A stretch of DNA of 64,000 nucleotides. Source: Hsuehochloa calcarea (taxonomy: Eukaryota > Streptophyta > Magnoliopsida > Poales > Poaceae). The position numbers and the translations under genes were made by a program. The stretch lies in NCBI GenBank assembly GCA_036346395.1, contig CM070603.1, positions 54,046,868-54,110,867 on the forward strand, in the 5' to 3' direction. The notes beneath the pieces were generated by a model. That model did not search any database, was not told the origin of the DNA, and was given only the letters and a program-made list of their open reading frames with translations. Shown in pieces: positions 22,834 to 33,573 of this stretch; the first letter of the stretch is position 1; the number at the start of each line of letters is the position of its first letter.

Positions 22834-23170
22834 GGCGAGGCAGGGTGTTGTCGCGTCCTGCTTTGCAGAGTGCGGCCATTTCGGTCTGAAAAGCTGGCGA
22901 GACAGGGTGTTGTCGCGTCTGCTGCGAGTCGCGCCCATTCGGCCGAAAAGTCGGCGAGGTTGGGTGTTGTCGCGTCCCGCTGCAGTCGCGCCATTCGGCT
23001 GAAAAGTCGACGAGGTGGGTGTTGTCGCGTACTGCTTTGCAGAGTGCGGTCATTTCGGCCTGAAAAGCTGGCGAGGCATGGTGTTGTCGTGTACTGCTTT
23101 GCAGAGTGCGGTCATCGCGGTCTGAAAAGCTGGCGAGGGAGGGTGTTATCGCGTCATGCTTTGCAGAGTG
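22834..23170. repeat. Minisatellite, six ~55-64-bp units
   Basis: Six tandem units each begin GGCGAGG(C/T)... followed by GGTGTTGTCGCG and end in CTGAAAAGCT or a close variant, starting near 22,834, 22,896, 22,953, 23,009, 23,070 and 23,133. Units differ by substitutions and a few short deletions. Frames run open through it on both strands (for example 22,811-23,188), but these are products of the repeat and not genes. The array lies between the GRF-type frame and the MULE end and may be a subterminal repeat of the element. Confidence 0.85.
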
Positions 23171-23259
23171 TTTGATTAATGCGCACACAAAGTATTCATA
23201 CCGGAATTAGACGTATGCATACATCATCACGTAGTACAACAACGTCCCAAAGGCATGCA

Positions 23260-23771
23260 TCACGTAGTGCAGGGATGCATAGATAAAGAGTAGATATTAT
23301 AATCTACTTGGCAAGAACAAGAAATAATAGAAGCAAAACCAGCTATATTAACTAATTTCTGAAGAGATTTCTCAACCCTGTCCATCTTTTCGTCCAGTCT
23401 TTTAAGAACATTATCTGTATTTTCCATCGGTTCATCCGATGGTCGAGACACTTGATTTAAATCTGACAACACGACGGTGTCCTCTTGCAAGGTGCAATTT
23501 GCATTGCAATGTCTCGAACCTCGCATCGCTTCACTCAAATGACGGCCGGAACCGACATGTTGTGTTCTCAGAGAAAGAATTACTAGTGCAAGTGAAAAAA
23601 ATCATCTAGAAAGAAATTCATTGGGGATGATCGCATGGTTACCGTAAGATTTGAACACTTCATGAACACTCGGGATGGATTGGTTGCCGTTTGGGAGGTG
23701 AAGACATTAACCGGATCCGTGCAACGAGGGCAAATCAAGTGCTTTCGTAGTGTTTCTATTTGCCTATTCAC
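23260..23771 (-). CDS. Small GRF-type zinc-finger protein, two-part frame
   Basis: The first part (23,771-23,583) has CPRC, then about 13 residues later TNPSRVFMKC, matching the spacing and the NP-R-F--C core of GRF zinc fingers. The distal part of the finger does not read cleanly, so a splice site or frameshift lies near 23,590-23,640. The second part (23,538-23,260) has a heptad-like LKRLDEKMDRVEKSLQKL coiled-coil segment followed by a hydrophobic tail, as in small plant GRF-finger proteins with a C-terminal coiled coil and membrane-like tail. It is in line with and downstream of the PMD frame. The role is unknown; GRF fingers bind nucleic acid in characterised proteins. Start and splicing are unconfirmed. 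Confidence 0.5.
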
Positions 23772-24139
23772 TCAAAAGTTTGACGAGGCCGTAGACATCC
23801 CTTTGTATAGGCAAACGATGGCAAACCAAGACTGCAAGAAAGGAGAAGAGGAAGTGAAGAGTGAGTGGAATCGTAGCCAAAACATCAATATATATAGCCT
23901 ACGGGTAAATTGCAATTGGGTTGAATAAAATTCGCGTCATGACGCAATGGGACCGAGGTCAGACGCGGGCGACATTGCGTTATGTCATGCAGTTCGATAA
24001 ATTAAAGTCAGGAGGTACAAATGTCGTTTGTACTGAATATTTCGGAGAACATTTTGTGTACGAAAATGACAGTAACGTCATGCACATGGATATTACATAA
24101 ATGCACAATGACATTACATAACACGTTTTTCACGGCCAT

Positions 24140-26650
24140 GACATTAGCTAGGCTGCATCGTCGTGTCGCCCGCTTTCGACGGCGTAGTTGATCCTCGGGA
24201 AGGTGAATCGTCCGGGAGTGGCGATGTCTCGCAGCCGTAGTCGGTGTCTTTGCACAGGAGGCGGCCGCTGCGGTGATGTCGGCGTGGGGTCCGGCCAGTC
24301 TCAAAGATCTCGCCTAGCCACCGTGCTCCTCCTGCAGGGAATGGTACTCGGTGAGTTAGTCCTTGATTTTTTGCGCGGAGAAAATAGTTGTAACTACATT
24401 CATGCGTACCTGAGTAGGTTGTTGTGCTGAGGAGGATCCTCCTGGTCAGTCTGAACTGTAGTGCTGCACGGTGTACCCTCCATACGTATCGGCGAACCAC
24501 GGATCACGCTACCACAATTGGGACTGAACGCCGTGCGTCAACGAGCCCAACCACTCGTCCCGCTACTGCGGAGTCCGGCCGATGTCTGAGTGGGAAACCG
24601 TTGCCCCGGTGAGGAAGTCGTGTGCTGCGCCTCCTCCGTGATGATGATGGTTGCATCAGACTGCTGTCCCCTCGTACTTGCTGCTAGAAGAAAGGTTAAT
24701 GTCAGATACGTCTGAAAATGAGTGCATGAAAAGGTATTGACGACAAGAGAGATGATATACCTGTGGCCCGAGGCGGGTCGGGACCGACCGACTGTAGCTC
24801 GGACGACTCCCGGAGTGAGATGGGCGTGCGGAGGGTGGTGCCGAGGGAGGTGCCGAGGGCGGAGGGGGTGGAGGGTGTCGTCCGCGTCCGCGATGCTGTG
24901 CGTGCACATCGCTGTGACGACCACAAGTCATGGCTCTAATCGCAGCCCTCGTGTCGTCGGTCATGCCGCGCACCGCGGCTAGGAGACGATCGAAGGTGTT
25001 GCTGTTCCCACGCCGTAGAATTTCAGCACCCTAGCGCTGTATACGATCCATGCGGTAGTACTGCAAGAAAACACAGAGTAAGTGTGAAGCGTGTTGCCTG
25101 ACGAAAATTGCATGAAGAATGGTTTACCGCCTCGTCGTGCCATGCCGCCCGGTGAGGGTCCGGTCCAGCTAGTACGATGTCCTCCTGCATGCTGACCACT
25201 GCACGCTCCGACGCTGGCCCAGTAAGTGCGCACCTGGTGCGTGGAATGTACCACTGCAAGTACGAATCGTACGTCTGGATGGAGTACCACGTCCGTCGCC
25301 ACCCTCTCGCTCCACAGCTCCGTCCACGGCTGTTGTGTCTGCCTCCAGTCGTCGCTCTTGCGCCCTTTCCTCGTTTGCCTGCAAGTGAATCTTAATGTCA
25401 GAAAATGTAAGGCAAACATACAGCTAAAATGATATCCAAAAAATGACATACCGGTGGGCCTTCGCTGTGAGAGGTCGTCCCGCCGGCGGTGGCACCTGCT
25501 GGTACAGGACGAACTGTCTCATGACCCGCTGTGGATTGTACGGCTCGACCATGTGCGAGAAGACCAGGTGGCAGGTCGTCATCCAGAGTGGATCGTCCTC
25601 AGTGCACTACGTCGATAATCCATAGGGGGCCGTGTCTGCAAGGAACTGTCCTGTCCATGGCCGCCAGATGATCTCGGTCTCGTGCAGAGTTTCGAAGAGG
25701 TTATGGAACTCTGCGTACGCACGGCTCGATCTCTCCCTGGCCCACCCTAGGGTACCACGTGTCCAACGTGTTCCCATTGTAGGCCCGTCGTGGGGGTGGT
25801 CGCCGAGAGCATTGCCGTAATGCTGGACGGTCAACGGGTAAGGGTGCACGGTGCTGTGGAAATAAAGACGGCCAACTGGAAAGTGCTCCTATGACCACAA
25901 CTGTACCAGGGTGTAGCAAACCGCCAGGACTGGCTCCCCGCCCGTACTGCGCTGAGTGGCATCGCACAACCCTCGGTAAGTGGCACAGAGCACCGCGGAA
26001 GCCTAATCATCTTGTGGAACCTCGTCGGGCGCCCGCCAGGACTCGCCAGATGGATATATCCGGGTACACGCATCTCTCTGCGTGTCGTAGGGACAAGATC
26101 CATCCGAACAGAATGTAAGGTACGCGACGAGGTGTGTCCCGACCGCCTCATTGTCGAATCCACAGGCGGATCATGAACTCCGTGGCCGTGAATGTGGGAC
26201 ACCGGACACGCTTGCGAGAATCGCGAGGCCGAATCGCCGGCCAAACGCACCTTCCATCATCGCCCTCGGAGGTGGCACTCTGGAAGGCCATGCACCGGCA
26301 GACCTGTAAGCATTGCTACATCCTCGAGACTAATGGTCATCTCCCCCCACCGGAAGTGGAATGTATGAGTTTCCGGTCTCCACCGGTCCACAAGCGTAGA
26401 GAGTAGTGCCGCGTCAAACTGCAACGCGTGCGGGATGTCCAACATGCGGGCAATGGGCAGGAGGCCGGTGTCCCACAGCCGCAGGACGTACCGCTCGTCA
26501 AGGGGCCACCTCTCCCTGCGGGCGCTCATGACCAGATTTCGGAGGGCGCGCCCGGCGACCACGCCCGAACAAGGTTGCCCCTCCCGTGGGTCGAGCGGCT
26601 CGACGCTGCGTCGTCAAGTGGAGCCTGCGCCATCTACTGCAGATACCCTA
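24140..26650 (-). pseudogene. Plant mobile domain (PMD, MAIN-like) protein, frame disrupted
   Basis: Reads right to left. The N-terminal part (26,562-26,257) has WPLDERYVLRLWDTGLLPIA and, later, HFRWGEMTISLEDVAMLTGL, the hallmark start of the PMD fold. Next come a frame with YEHFPVGR (near 25,870), then PTMGTRWTRGTLGW and WRPWTGQFLAD (25,800-25,620), then YIPRTR (about 25,250), and a proline-rich C-terminal segment (24,900-24,780). Frame changes between segments exceed what introns easily explain, so it is probably degenerate, or the consensus is poor. PMD proteins such as MAIN/MAIL1 act in nuclear silencing with a phosphatase partner, and transposon-borne PMDs are widespread. It follows the MULE transposase in the same direction with a ~220-bp gap. 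Confidence 0.75.
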
Positions 26651-26869
26651 AAATATGTTAGTACGTATTTAAAACATATTGTGTGCCACAATAAAAAAAG
26701 GCAGAACATAGGACAAAAAAAGGAAACAACCACACATTAGCATAACGAGTTAACAAAAGACCAAGACGACATAACATTCCGTCCGTAAATAAAGGCATAT
26801 ATTAACAGCAACACTACAGTGCACTGCGACATAACATTCCGTCCCATCGAAGGCATTAAAATAAGCAAG

Positions 26870-29516
26870 CGACATCACGACTTAGTAATTATATCTTGCT
26901 CGTTACGATCGCTTGCTTGCCGGAGATGCTGTCTGGACAATGGTGATGGAGTGCCCTCTTGTCTTGCATATCTACAACGGGCCAATGAACCGTTGCTACC
27001 GGGTCGTAGTCCATGTCGTTCGGATGCGTCGTGGATCGGCGTCTTCCACGGCCGGTGTTTTTGGCCGTCGTTCGGCACCACTGCACCGCCTTGCCGAGGT
27101 CTCTGTAGTGCGTGTCCAGCCCGTACGAATGGAACTCGGCACCCCAAGTGGCAAAGAGGTGGTGGATATCGTACTACTCGGAGATGTAACACTCCGAAGA
27201 TTGCCGCCACACCACGCATACCGCGTACACATGGGAGCAAGGTTTGTGCAGAAGCTGCGGTTTGTTGCAGGTGCACGACGCTTCTTCACCAATCGTGCAG
27301 ACCTGCTTACGATCCCCTCTAGCGTGGCCCATAACGTACTTCTCCCTTAGCCGGATCTCGAACTTATGCCTTACGCCATCCATGGTGCGAGTCGCGTGCG
27401 ATCGCGCCTTGCTGATCTTTTTCTCCATGTAGGCATGCATTACCTCCGAGAATTGTTTACCATCCTCCAGATGCTTCTTGGCCATCATGGCTCTGTTAAC
27501 GAAGTATCCGATGGTACGGTTCCAGCTCTCCTCCACGATCGCTGTGATCGGCAGGGAGCGCACACCCTTGAGGACACCGTTGTACACCTCCGACATGTTG
27601 GTCGTCATGATCCCGTACCTCGCACCATCGGTGTCGTGCAGCAGGGACCATTTCTCCATGTCAGGGGTGTGCGAGTTAACCCGCGTGAACTCCCCAACTC
27701 TCGCGGACCCTCCAGTCGATGCCCCTGCCTCGGCATTCGCCGAGTTCCTTACATGCTTCGCGGTATCCTCATCGAGTTGTCTCCACACCGCTTCGAACTT
27801 TCTCCTTTGGTTCTGCATGCAGAGCTTCTTGAACATTTTCATGAGGTCCTTGCTCCGAAACCTTGTGTGGAAGTTGGCCGCGAGATGCCTCATGCACCAA
27901 CGGCTCCTTACATCGCTCCACCGAACGGCGGTGCGTCCGCTTTGGATCGTGCTCAACGCGACATCAAGCCAAGACATGCGGTCCGAGATGACACACACAC
28001 AGGTCGATCTTGTACTACCGCTCGCTTCACATTGCACAGAACCACAACCACCATCCGTGTTCTCACTCTCAACAATTGCGAAGGCCACGGGGACTAGCCG
28101 GTCGTCGTGACGCATCGCAACGGCGGCGAGGATGGTACCCTTGTACTTCCCACATAGGAAGGTGCCATCCATCGTCAAGACGGACGACAATGCTTGAAAG
28201 CTTGATCGTCGGCGGAAGGACCGTAAGACCCTATCAAGAATAAGGCAATTGGGCCCTTCCACGGATGCACCCGCCAAGCTTGTTTATGTATGTCCCGGGA
28301 TTACATTCTGCGATTTGATGCAGCAATCTTGGTACTAGGTTGTAGGCCTCTTCGAATGTGCCGAACATTCGCTCCACGACCTTGCGTTTGGCCCGTCATG
28401 CCGTCTTGTAGCTGACTGGGAACCCCACAATATTGGCAACCTCTACCAGGAGGATGTTTAGCGAAATGGACACATCTGCAGTGACGAGGTGGCTTATCAG
28501 GCTGGCAACATAAGAGGAGGTCATGTTGCGGTGCCTGTGAAGCGGCTGAGCTAACTCGCATGTGTGATCCTTCAGCACCGTTATCCGAAAACCCATGCCA
28601 GCAGCCATGAACCGCTGGGCACGGACCTTGCCAGCGCAGGATTCATCAACACACCTGACGATGTACGTGTCGGGGTTGGACCTCTACACCCGATACATCC
28701 GACCGATGTTAACGGCGTATTTAGCAATAGCATGCTGGGCGGCGCTCTTGTCAGGGAAGCGCTGCCCTAGGAGCAGGGTGTCATCATTGAACCCCCACTC
28801 AGCCCCCTCCCGATGTGGCAGAACCAGCGACGTCGTTGTAACGTCGTCCAATCGTGAGGGGACGTAAGCAATGTCAGTGGTCACAAGCCCACCAACTGCA
28901 TCTCCTCCAGTACCAGCTTCTCCTTCGTCGTCTTCTGAACTAGTTGTTTCCACGTCCTCCATGCTTTCCACCTCGTCCACCTGGTCGGCCAGGTACTCGT
29001 GCCAATCAATACAGGCTGCCCACCATTCTCCGCACCTTCATTGGGCTCGAAATTGACGGCACGCCTCCTCAGGTCTCCATCGCCCACGTCTTTGCCAGCG
29101 TCTCCTCCAACACCGGAGACCAACGCAGGCTGCTCCTCCCCACCAGCAGCTTCACCAAAACCACCCACGTCGGATGTCCCCGTCCTCTCCACGAACTGAA
29201 CGTGGACCATCGGCCGTGCATATATCGCAGCAGCGGGGTTGCAAACAACCCCCATGTAATTGGCCCATGAAGCGTCACATGTGACTTTCATAAGTTGCCA
29301 AACGGTCTCGCCTGCACCACCCGCAATCGAGGGATACACCGCCTCGATGCACAACTTCTTCTTTCCAGTGGCGCCATCGAACGCGGAACGCACGCACCGC
29401 CTTAGCTCCGAGAGGCCCATGTCCTTCAGAGACGGCGCCGGATCACGGTGCGGTCGTAACCAGAATTCGACAGTCGCATCGTATGGTCCGTCACGATAGA
29501 CCGCCCCGTGGAACAC
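26870..29516 (-). pseudogene. MULE transposase with SWIM zinc finger, several frame breaks
   Basis: The N-terminal ~170 residues (29,516-29,000) include YDATVEFWL and are followed by an acidic linker. After a frame change near 29,000 comes a MuDR-type DNA-binding segment (LGQRFPDKSAAQHAIAKYAV, about 28,740). A third frame (28,608-28,396) holds the VLKDHTCEL and RHRNMTSSYVASLI motifs. The 367-codon frame 28,277-27,174 carries the MULE DDE domain: LTMDGTFLCGKYKGTILAAV with the first Asp, VISDRMSWLDVAL with the second, and a FEAVW region that may supply the Glu. A SWIM finger follows (CTCNKPQLLHKPCSH, near 27,250). The C-terminus continues out of frame to ~26,875. With three or more breaks it is unlikely to be active as written. 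The core domain is well preserved. Confidence 0.88.
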
Positions 29517-30767
29517 GAATGCAGATCTTGTATCTCCGCCATGAAGTACCTAACACAAGAGCAACTTCGACATTCACGTACTCATGAACTAAAAATTACA
29601 TAGTTGCAGGTTCACTCAAATTTGTGTTTAAATATTACGCAAAAAATTGCACAAGACTCTTTGGATTCAAAAATTATGTGGTTTACATGAGCAATTGGAA
29701 TAAAATATTGAGATCAACGTAAATTTATTCATTCCAAATGGAGTTCATATGATTTTTCTATCCATGAAAGGTTGAAGTAAAATTTATTTTTACTGTAAAA
29801 AAAAATTTCAAAATTTTCTGGGGTACTACAAAGTGTCAAACCAATTCTAAGTTAAAGTAAAAAAAAATCACTTCAGATTTTTTCAAAGCATTTTTTAGTT
29901 TCCATACCCGAGTTAGACCTAGCCTATAGCAATGACATGCGGGGTCTACTACATAGAATTATTTGCCATTTAATTTTTGAAATAAAAACTTACTACAATG
30001 TGTCGGCCCGCTTGTCATTGGCGCTGCTCTCTTCACGTAGTGCATGGACCGAAGGTCAATATACCCGGTTAAGAGTACATAGATAGCGCGCTCCGTGGGT
30101 CCGAACCGTCGGCGACTCTATTTCAATTGTACTTCTACTTCGTCGAATGACCTCTAAATATTTTAATATTTCATGATGAGGTCCGTGACAGTACGACATT
30201 TTTTTACCGATAAAAAATTGACAACACTAAAAACAATAAGTCTGCTAAGTCAACTAATTACGACCTAATCGTAATGCTAACTACTGAGTATTCTAATTAC
30301 TTGCTAATCACATCGTTTTTCAATTCTGCGTCCGAACATTAAGTCAAGATACACCCACTTTAGAATTATAACTACTCAGTTGCTATCATTTATCTTATTA
30401 CATCATAATCACATTGCTAAAACTTACTACAACTACAGCTGCATGCGAATGCCACATACCTTTTGTACCGCCTCGCTTCTCCCTCCTCTTCTGGGAACTG
30501 TTTGCTCTCTCGCTCTTCGCGCTAACCTTATATACTTAGCGTGGCGAGTTAACTTTGCCGTCGCAACAACTTCTTTGCTGCGTGGCGGTTTTTTTGGCAA
30601 CTGCGCTCGGCACGTCGCTTAGGCGCGCTCCTCCCGTTCGGCTCGGCCTGCTGCGGCCAGTCGGGCGACCGGCGTCACGTCATCACACGCAATGCTGGCG
30701 GCCGGGCAAAGAAGTCTTACCATCGAACCGGCGGGCACCGCCCGACAAAGCGGCGGAGCTAAGCCGG
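29517..30767. other. 5' flank of the MULE transposase
   Basis: AT-rich up to about 30,480 without a recognisable frame, then GC-rich (30,490-30,767) to the inner boundary of the right palindrome arm. An open frame at 30,555-30,848 straddles the boundary and is probably chance. The transposase promoter should lie here. Confidence 0.5.
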
Positions 30768-30947
30768 CGGCATACGGCCAAAAAGTCAAAATTCGCTTTT
30801 GAGCTCTTTCGCTTTGCGCGGTTTGTCAAGGCGAGGAGCCGAGGATAGGGGGACGAGCCACGCAGGCTGGAGGATAGCGACTAGCAAGTGCCTGAGTGGC
30901 AAATGACAAATTTTCGATGGCGGATTTGATCATTTGCCGTAGTACTT
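30768..30947 (-). repeat. Innermost palindrome arm / candidate MULE TIR (right)
   Basis: Reverse complement of 22,083-22,262, starting GCGGCATACGGCCAAAA. The pairing is imperfect in its GC-rich part (for example TTGTCAAGGCGAGG here versus the CAACAGCTGCACAGTCC complement on the left). It is the point where unique MULE sequence meets palindrome arm and so the key junction for any mechanism or assembly test. Confidence 0.45.
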
Positions 30948-31033
30948 GATTGAGCGATAAATTATCAACTGCACATCAACTTAGTAGTAAATCATCTATA
31001 ATCTTATTTTCAATTGGATTAATGGATACAAGT

Positions 31034-31430
31034 TGCAGGAGTTTTGGCTGATTTAGTCTCCTTTTGAAATGCTACAGCAAAACTAGTCGTCTCGTGCCCG
31101 GAATGACAAAAATATCACCCTAACCACGCAAAATCGCTGCAGAAAATCATGTGTCAAGCTCACAGCCTGCGTCAGGTGGCTTGCTGGCTGTTGCACACCC
31201 AGATTGCAGCAGGCCACCTCTCGCGTGCCCAGTCTGCGGCAAGAAGGCGCGACAGGCCGCTTACCGCGGTTTGGGTGTGCGACATGTGGTTTTTCGCAGA
31301 CTAGGTGAGCGGCATGTGACTTTCCGCAATGATTTTGCACGGTAAGGGTGTCAGTTTTGTCGTTTCGAACACGATGATACTATTTTTGTTATTGCGTTTT
31401 AAAAACGTGTTTTTCAGCCAAAGACTCATG
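31034..31430. mobile_element. GC-centred fold-back element (right)
   Basis: Mirror of 21,547-21,982 but about 40 bp shorter. Part of the GC-rich central array (the segment with repeated TCGCGACAG and GCGCACG words) is missing. The outer inverted repeats (GTTTTGGCTGA at the start, TTTTCAGCCAAA at the end) are preserved. Confidence 0.6.
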
Positions 31431-33573
31431 AATTGTAATCTGAACTAACGTACTATTTGAAATACATATATTTTCCCAATTCCTCCAAGTATTAAACTGA
31501 TTTCTATGATTTTTTTTGTGAACGCACTTGTTTTCAAACTAGCCCTAAATCCACGAACCTCCCACAGAAATACTCCACCTCCAAATAGGACACTAGGAAT
31601 ATACTCCTTCCTATTTCCCAATTTGAAATTTAGTCTTTTCATTTTAGTGGTTTCCTTTTTATTTGATGTTTTGGAAGCCGTGCCATCAAACTACCTGAAA
31701 ATTGACTATAGATATGTTTAAAACTATCACGATTGGACATATAAAAAACTATAATGATAAATTTGTCGTTAAAATTAATTTTACAATATTACAATTTTAT
31801 TGATATCAAAAAATATATAATAATTATAAAAAAGTTATGATCAAAATCACATCCTAAAGCGAAAAAAGCCAATAGCATTAAATAGAAAATAAAGAAAGGA
31901 ATAATGACAATAGACGTAAGCATTTTTCTAACCGATAGTATTAATTCACACCAAGCCTAGCCCAACGTAAAGGTTCGTTTGAAACACATGAATTTCGTAG
32001 GGTGTATGCAGAAAACAATTCAATCCACTGGATATTTTAGAAAATCAATGGGACGCTGCATTTTAATGATTAGAATACTGCCCTGCACGCATGACAGGGG
32101 GAACCGTATCAGAGAGGTATAGTACGCAGGGGTGAGATGCAAAGGTAGAGACGCACTGTAATACTGCTCATCCAAAACCTGCATCGTCCATTCGGGGTCT
32201 GACGGTTGATATTTACTGAAAGGCAGGGTGCTGTCCCCCTCTTACCTTTGCCCATGTGAAGGCTGGCGATACCATTCTATGACGGGGTTGAGTCGGCGAA
32301 CTGAGCTCCACCAGACACCAGTTCGGCTAAGTTCCGTACGACAAAAGGTCGCAAGGGCATCTGGAAACATGTCGATGTCAGAGGCGGACCCTTCGGGCAT
32401 GGTGGGTGGCCACCCGGGCTCTCCTTCGGCCGGACCCCCAACCCACATGTCTAAATTTCAGATCTTAACAACCATAGTACAAACAATCCACGCTCGGCAA
32501 GGAGGCAACCGAAGCGTCGAGCGGAGGTTGAAGAGAAGGCTGCTTCGTGATCGTAGCCTCGTGAACTTTGTTCAAATGAGCTTAGTTTGGCCGGTCAACC
32601 AACCCATTAGAAAGCACTGTCCATAGCCCGTAGCCGCACCATATTTTCCTCACAGGCTCATGGCATCCTCTGCTCCTCACCCACTCACGCCTCCTCGGTC
32701 CTCTCCTCTAACTCTAACAAAGCAGCGAGTGACTACAGGCGAGGCAGCCAGGGGGTGAGGCGAGGCCACAAGGTGGCAACCGGCAAGGGCTTAGGCCATC
32801 AGCCGCACGGTACGTGATGAGCCGGCGAGACAGGGCAACCAAAGATCTTTGATCCACACTTGCGACACCGTCTTACTTAAAATTTAGTCATAGGTCCACT
32901 CATGTTTTTGTACTGCTCATGTCATTTGTACTGTATGGTATTTGAACTTTCAAACTCAATTTGATCAGTTAAAAGTAAAAACACCACGTTCTTTAAGATT
33001 TACTACATACGATGCATTTCTCACCGACACAAATATGACGTGAGAATGCAATTGCAGCCATCAGCCGAATGCAACCAGCCAGTCTCAAACTAAAGAGGAA
33101 GCGCAACATCCACAACAAGTCGGCTAATAACTCTTCCAGCGCATGAAAAACATACGACTGGAACATAACCAGTTCATCCATGAACTTAAAGATGCAAGCT
33201 TTTCTTTTGTATTTTGCGAAATGCCACATAACGATGGGTATCCACTGTGTCACAATTTACATGCTCCGCTGCAAGGCTGTGACACTGGTCATTGCTCCTC
33301 AACAAATCAAATCCTTTTGGGTCGGCCGGCAACAAAACAAACGACTGCGTGGCTTATTCTAATCGTGCTACAACTTATAAGATAATGGCTTTACTTACAC
33401 AGGAACACGGCTATAGATGACATCGTTCCGAATTAACAGTCTTTGCATGCTGGTGCAGCCCAGCCACCACGGCCACAATCACATTCAGCTGCTTTCCATC
33501 TCGTTTTTTTTATTTCTTTCTTTTCTCCCCTCGTCTCCACATGGGAATTCAACATCAACAGTGCCCATTGGCA
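31431..33573 (-). other. 3' flank of right gene, gene-poor
   Basis: Mirror of the left 3' flank. No gene was recognised. It differs from the left by scattered substitutions and small indels, including loss of the duplicated ~22-bp CCTCCGCTC-containing unit near 32,520. The stretch next to 33,573 should be the 3' UTR of the right 5'-nucleotidase copy. Confidence 0.5.

Larger units (their letters stand above)
22100..30930 (-). mobile_element. Mutator-like element (MULE) with PMD and GRF cargo
   Basis: The palindrome centre is a single-copy block. On the minus strand it reads: upstream DNA, MULE transposase (29,516-26,870), plant mobile domain frame (26,650-24,140), GRF-type zinc-finger frame (23,771-23,260), a ~62-bp minisatellite (22,834-23,170), then a GC-rich stretch. 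Candidate TIRs are the innermost palindrome arms. All frames run the same way, which suits one element with captured or accessory genes. PMD genes carried by transposable elements, MULEs included, are known in plants; a GRF-type finger beside them is less familiar to me. Exact ends are inferred. Confidence 0.6.

Noticed and set aside
22811..23188. Long open frames on both strands through the minisatellite
   Set aside because: They arise from a repeat unit whose length is near a multiple of three in places; protein repeats in opposite strands cannot both be genes and no family is recognised.
24140..26650. PMD block as a host aminotransferase-like gene
   Set aside because: Some databases label this domain aminotransferase-like, but the residues visible fit PMD and no aminotransferase motif was seen. 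The position inside the MULE argues for a transposon-borne copy.
27366..28110. Plus-strand frames of 210-243 codons across the MULE transposase
   Set aside because: They are antisense shadows of the GC-rich transposase frame, which has clear DDE and SWIM motifs on the minus strand.
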